A DNA stretch of 64,000 bases from Asticcacaulis tiandongensis (lineage in GTDB: Bacteria > Pseudomonadota > Alphaproteobacteria > Caulobacterales > Caulobacteraceae), in contig NZ_SSBC01000021.1 of assembly GCF_006475605.1 (NCBI RefSeq), positions 1 to 64,000 of the forward strand, in the 5' to 3' direction. The translations under genes were made by a program, and so were the position numbers. This document shows positions 60,781 through 64,000 of the stretch, piece by piece. Position 1 is the first letter of the stretch; every line of letters starts with the position of its first letter. The notes beneath the pieces are model-generated. The model was not told the DNA's origin. It did no database searches and worked only from the letters and a program-made list of their open reading frames with translations.

Positions 60781-62064
60781 CTAAGTCTTGAGATCTTCTG
60801 CAAACGCCAGCAAAGCGGCCCGTTCCGGCACAGTCAACTGCTCCATATCCAGACCTTCGCCCGTCGATATGGCCCTGAGCATCACCGGCGTCAGGGCCGA
60901 AGACAAGGCCCAGTTCCAGTAACGTAAGACTGTTTGCGCCCGATCAACCGCGAGAAGATCATAGACCAGCAGCACCCGCGCCAGATCAGGATGGATGTCA
61001 CCTTCCTTTTCCAGAGGCCGACGCAGGGCCTGCCAGAGATTACGCAGCGAGGCTTTTTTCAAGCCCGTGGCCTTGCACAGCACCGCCAGCCCTTCACCGC
61101 CCTTGTCGCGCAGAATCTTTGCGCCCGTGGACGGCTTTATGCCCGAAAGATAGGAAATTTCTTCTGCCGCCTGACGCGTCAGGCCGCGGGTTGCCGCCTC
61201 ACTTAAGGCCGCCTCAAGACTTTCATAGGGGCTGCGGTTTGTGGCCTCGCGATTTCGCTGGCGGCGTTCGATGAATTGCAGGGCCTTGCGCGACAACGGG
61301 TCCTGCCATCCTTCTTGCGCCGCCATGGAAAACACATCTGACGCCGCATCCTGCATGATTTCACGATTGACCGCAAACCGGCTGAGTATGGTGCGCCTGA
61401 CCTCGGCTTCGGCCCACCAGAACATGACATAGGCCGATGACGGCCTGAGCTCCGGACGGCGTATAATCAGGCCGGTCAGTTCCGGAGCCTTCTGGCTGAG
61501 GGCCACGGCGGCTTCGATAGCCGTTTGCGACAACACCGCCCTCGGGTTTTTCAGCAGAGATTCAACGACGGTGACATCTGCGGTTTCGGTCAGGACCTCG
61601 CTGAGGATCGGGCCGATATCCTTGCGGGCCGCCAGTTTTTGTTGATGCGCCAGCGTAGCGTTACGCGCGCAATAATAGAGATCGGCCTCACTTAATGTCT
61701 CACAGTTCTCGATCAGTAACGCTGCCACCTCGATGTCATCAACCAGCAGCAGCTGCGCCAGAGAATTAGGCACCTCGCTCAAGCCGCTGATGCGTTTGGC
61801 CACCCGTCTGCGCTCAGGCGTTTGCGCCTCACGCAGCATCTCAACGAGCAGATCAGCCGTCACCGCCCGTTCAAAGCTGTTAACCCGCGTTTCAGGCAGA
61901 CAGACCACATCCGCCAGACGCTTCAGCAGGGTCTGACGGGCCTGTGACGCGACCTCCGGCTCCAGCTCAAGCGGCAGGGACGCAAAGTCTTCCGTCTCCG
62001 CCCCGTCATCATAGGGCGAACCGTCTATCGGAATATCTGTGTCGGACATGTTCGCGGCATTCAT
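60781..62064 (-). CDS. DUF2336 helical-repeat protein
   Basis: A 427-residue, almost entirely helical protein of the alphaproteobacterial DUF2336 family: SFERAVTADLLVEMLREAQT, RVAKRISGLSEVPNSLAQLL, YYCARNATLAHQQKLAARKD, and the C-terminal LSGIKPSTGAKILRDKGGEG with GLKKASLRNLWQ. Function unknown. ATG 62064 (MNAANMSD) or 62049; the frame extends to 62283, but that part overlaps the upstream peptidase gene. Confidence 0.88.
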   Translation of the reverse strand: MNAANMSDTDIPIDGSPYDDGAETEDFASLPLELEPEVASQARQTLLKRLADVVCLPETRVNSFERAVTADLLVEMLREAQTPERRRVAKRISGLSEVPNSLAQLLLVDDIEVAALLIENCETLSEADLYYCARNATLAHQQKLAARKDIGPILSEVLTETADVTVVESLLKNPRAVLSQTAIEAAVALSQKAPELTGLIIRRPELRPSSAYVMFWWAEAEVRRTILSRFAVNREIMQDAASDVFSMAAQEGWQDPLSRKALQFIERRQRNREATNRSPYESLEAALSEAATRGLTRQAAEEISYLSGIKPSTGAKILRDKGGEGLAVLCKATGLKKASLRNLWQALRRPLEKEGDIHPDLARVLLVYDLLAVDRAQTVLRYWNWALSSALTPVMLRAISTGEGLDMEQLTVPERAALLAFAEDLKT

Positions 62065-62089
62065 GGATATATATATGAACAGACAGGCG

Positions 62090-62836
62090 TTAATCTTGTG
62101 TTGAGGGTATTGCCGCCTCAGGCGTGGCATAGACGAACAGGTTCTGCCCCTCACGCTTAAGCCATTGGCGAAAGGGCGCGTAGGGGCCGTAAAGCGCCTC
62201 AACCTCGGCCCAGAACGCGGGACCGTGATGGGGATGCCTGAGGTGCGCCGCCTCATGGGCGCAGACATAGGCAAAGACCTCATCCGGGGCCATGATCAGA
62301 CGCCAGCTATAGCGGATGGATTTACGCGCAGGTGTACACGACCCCCAGCGGCCCTTAGGGTCAATCAGGCTGACGCGCACACTGTTGAAACCAAGTGTTT
62401 GCGCATAGAGCGCCGTGTGGTGTTCGGCAAAGCGCATGGCCTCAAGGCGCAGAAAACGCTCGATGCGCCGGTGATAGGCCGCGCCCTCACCGCCTGCGGA
62501 CAGGCTGTCGCCTTCAAAATGTGCCGCTGCCCGCCCCTGGGACCGCGTGAGTCGCAAGGTGCGTCCGCGGAACGGAATATCCATATCCGGCTGAAACGGC
62601 TGCACGTCCGGTCGGCTGGCCACATGCCCCGCGATCCAGTCCGAGCGGCTCAGGGCAAAATCCACCGCCTGAGGCAAGTCACGCACACGCGGGGCACTGA
62701 CGATCGCTTCGCCGGTCTTGTTATCAAGCCTTAAAGAGATCCGCCGCGCGCGGGCATTGACCTTCAGGCGCAGCTGAAACGCACCGCAGTCAATCAATTG
62801 GCCCGCGCTGTAGGTCTTTTGCGGTTTAAACCACAT
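62090..62836 (-). CDS. DUF45 / YgjP-like zinc metallopeptidase
   Basis: A 248-residue cytoplasmic protein: strand-rich start (RARRISLRLDNKTGEAIVSA), WGSCTPARKSIRYSWRLIM, then the zinc motif YVCAHEAAHLRHPHHGPAFW (HExxH plus a later His). ATG 62836 overlaps the end of phaZ by 11 bases, so the two genes are coupled; the longer frame to 63025 lies inside phaZ. Substrate unknown; the family is often encoded near nucleic-acid or envelope genes. Confidence 0.88.
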   Translation of the reverse strand: MWFKPQKTYSAGQLIDCGAFQLRLKVNARARRISLRLDNKTGEAIVSAPRVRDLPQAVDFALSRSDWIAGHVASRPDVQPFQPDMDIPFRGRTLRLTRSQGRAAAHFEGDSLSAGGEGAAYHRRIERFLRLEAMRFAEHHTALYAQTLGFNSVRVSLIDPKGRWGSCTPARKSIRYSWRLIMAPDEVFAYVCAHEAAHLRHPHHGPAFWAEVEALYGPYAPFRQWLKREGQNLFVYATPEAAIPSTQD

Positions 62837-64000
62837 CGTTCCGGGCGACGAAATCGCGGATTTTCGGATAGATATGCTGGCGGAAGCGCTTGCCGTTAAA
62901 CACCCCGTAATGACCCGCGCCATCCTGCACGTATAGCTCGCGCTTGTCGTCAGGGATATTCGGACACATGGTGTGCGCGGCCTGAGTCTGGCCGACACCA
63001 GAAATATCGTCTTTTTCGCCCTCAACCGTCATCAGGGCGATGTCGGTAATCGCCTCAAGGCGCACAGGGCGGCCATGATGGGTCAGATCCCCCTTGGGCA
63101 GGGCAAATTTCTGGAACACCAGATCAATGGTCTCAAGGTAGAATTCTTCGGTCAGATCAAGCACCGAAAGATATTCGTCATAGAATTCAAGGTGCTTGTC
63201 GATACCGTCACCATCATCTTCGACCAGCGAGTTGAAATAGGCCCAGTGCGCATCCTTATGACGCTCCTCGTTCATGCTCATGAACGAATAGAGCTGCACA
63301 AAGCCCGGATAGACCCGACGTCCGACCCCCGGATAGGGCGGCGGGACATTATGCACCATGTTTGACTTGAACCAGGCAAAAGGCCGGTCTTCGGCCAGTT
63401 GGTTGGTCACGGTCGGATTGAGCCGCGCATCGATGGGTGAACCCATAAAGGTCAGGGAGGCCGGACGGTTCGGGTCATTATCCTCGGCCATCAGGCAAGC
63501 GGCGGCCAGAACCGGCGGCCCCGGCTGACAGACGGCGACCACATGCACGCGCCCGCCAATCGCTTTAAGCATATCGCGGATGTGATCGACGAAACTGGCG
63601 AAATCAAACCGGCCCTCTAACACCGGCACCTGACGGGCATTCACCCAGTCGGTAATATAGACGTCATGATCGAGCAGGAATTCCTGCACCGTGCCGCGCA
63701 GAAGGGTGGCGTAGTGGCCCGACAGGGGCGCCACAATCAGCACCGCCGGTGCCGGTTTTTTCACACCTGCCTGACGCAAATCACGCGGATCACGCTGGAA
63801 CCGCAGCAAACGCACCCACGGCGTCGCCCAGTCCTCAATGACCTGAACGCGGACATCGTGGTCATTGATAGTAACGCTGTTGATGCGCCATTCCGGCTTG
63901 CCATATCGGCGCGTAACCGTGGAAAACAGTTCCGCAGAGGCAAAGAGCGTGCGCCCCAGAGCCGTATCCGATGCCGGATTAGCCTTGGACCCCCAGAAAT
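62826..64000 (-). CDS. phaZ: Intracellular polyhydroxybutyrate depolymerase PhaZ (5' end outside window)
   Basis: At least 391 codons, with the start beyond the right edge (frame open at 64000, reading GSKANPASDTALGRTLFASA). Alpha/beta-hydrolase motifs: YLTDWVNARQVP-type VYITDWVNARQVPVL, the nucleophile elbow VAVCQPGPPVLA with Cys in place of Ser (typical of intracellular PHB depolymerases), an Asp in MTVEGEKDDISG and His in GAGHYGVFNGKRFRQHIYPK. It degrades stored PHB granules. Confidence 0.93.
   Translation of the reverse strand, partial: FWGSKANPASDTALGRTLFASAELFSTVTRRYGKPEWRINSVTINDHDVRVQVIEDWATPWVRLLRFQRDPRDLRQAGVKKPAPAVLIVAPLSGHYATLLRGTVQEFLLDHDVYITDWVNARQVPVLEGRFDFASFVDHIRDMLKAIGGRVHVVAVCQPGPPVLAAACLMAEDNDPNRPASLTFMGSPIDARLNPTVTNQLAEDRPFAWFKSNMVHNVPPPYPGVGRRVYPGFVQLYSFMSMNEERHKDAHWAYFNSLVEDDGDGIDKHLEFYDEYLSVLDLTEEFYLETIDLVFQKFALPKGDLTHHGRPVRLEAITDIALMTVEGEKDDISGVGQTQAAHTMCPNIPDDKRELYVQDGAGHYGVFNGKRFRQHIYPKIRDFVARNDVV

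Noticed and set aside
62837-63025. N-terminal extension of the DUF45 peptidase to 63025
   Set aside because: It lies fully inside phaZ and its sequence is Ser/Ala/Arg-rich without family similarity; the family start fits ATG 62836.

Overview
The window looks like chromosome of an alphaproteobacterium, most likely Caulobacterales (Asticcacaulis- or Caulobacter-like). The indicators are a MucR/Ros regulator, a small protein built on the DnaA C-terminal DNA-binding fold, PdhS/DivL-style histidine kinases, an intracellular PHB depolymerase, a fabI-fabB-fabA cluster, DUF2336, and a TonB receptor next to polysaccharide and phosphate-ester genes. This is inferred from gene content only; no rRNA or tRNA gene was seen.

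Region 1 (1-2.9 kb) is an insertion-sequence scrapyard: the edge of an IS5-type element, a complete-looking IS66 tnpC element, and a broken IS3 (IS407-like) element.

Region 2 (3-30 kb) is the centre of interest. Nearly all of it is on the minus strand. It interleaves a full set of type II secretion genes (gspG-O-E-F, then gspI-J-L-M-C-D-K) with RHS/YD-repeat proteins that all carry Sec signal peptides. These are one intact 1488-residue RHS protein with a variable tail and an overlapping 4-TM candidate immunity gene; a split RHS locus (two N-terminal modules and one C-terminal module as separate, coupled genes) ending in a different tail followed by an RraB-type candidate immunity gene; and three small proteins that share signal peptide + two YD repeats but differ behind that (Ser/Gly linker plus beta domain, six Ig-like repeats plus a Gly-rich adhesin-like end, or almost nothing). 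A TonB/TolA-like protein diverges from the gsp block. The simplest reading is a dedicated T2SS that exports RHS toxins and YD-tagged partners. I do not know of a description of this arrangement, but I could not search.

Region 3 (30-36.4 kb) is accessory DNA: an XRE regulator divergent from a two-gene unit with a PD-(D/E)XK nuclease (candidate defence module), then a phage packaging/modification remnant (frameshifted terminase, DUF5681, ParB-methyltransferase fusion).

Region 4 (36.4-49.3 kb) is metabolic: two SDR dehydrogenases, a LysR regulator, a Zn alcohol dehydrogenase, a phytase/esterase-like exoprotein, a TonB receptor and a PL11 rhamnogalacturonan lyase, interrupted by an IS3 (IS51-like) element that sits against a truncated helicase-family gene.

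Region 5 (49.5-64 kb) is core-like: a zeta-toxin-like kinase, a 55-residue protein and a Zn-protease overlapping each other; fabI-fabB-fabA; an SH3 protein; a hydroxyacid dehydrogenase; two divergent histidine kinases; sufE; the DnaA-like HTH protein; a PAS protein; mucR; DUF2336; a DUF45 metallopeptidase; and phaZ running off the end.

Five genes carry apparent single-site frameshifts (IS407-like orfB, terminase, SnoaL-like protein, IS51-like orfB, Zn-protease), so either decay or residual assembly indels must be kept in mind.
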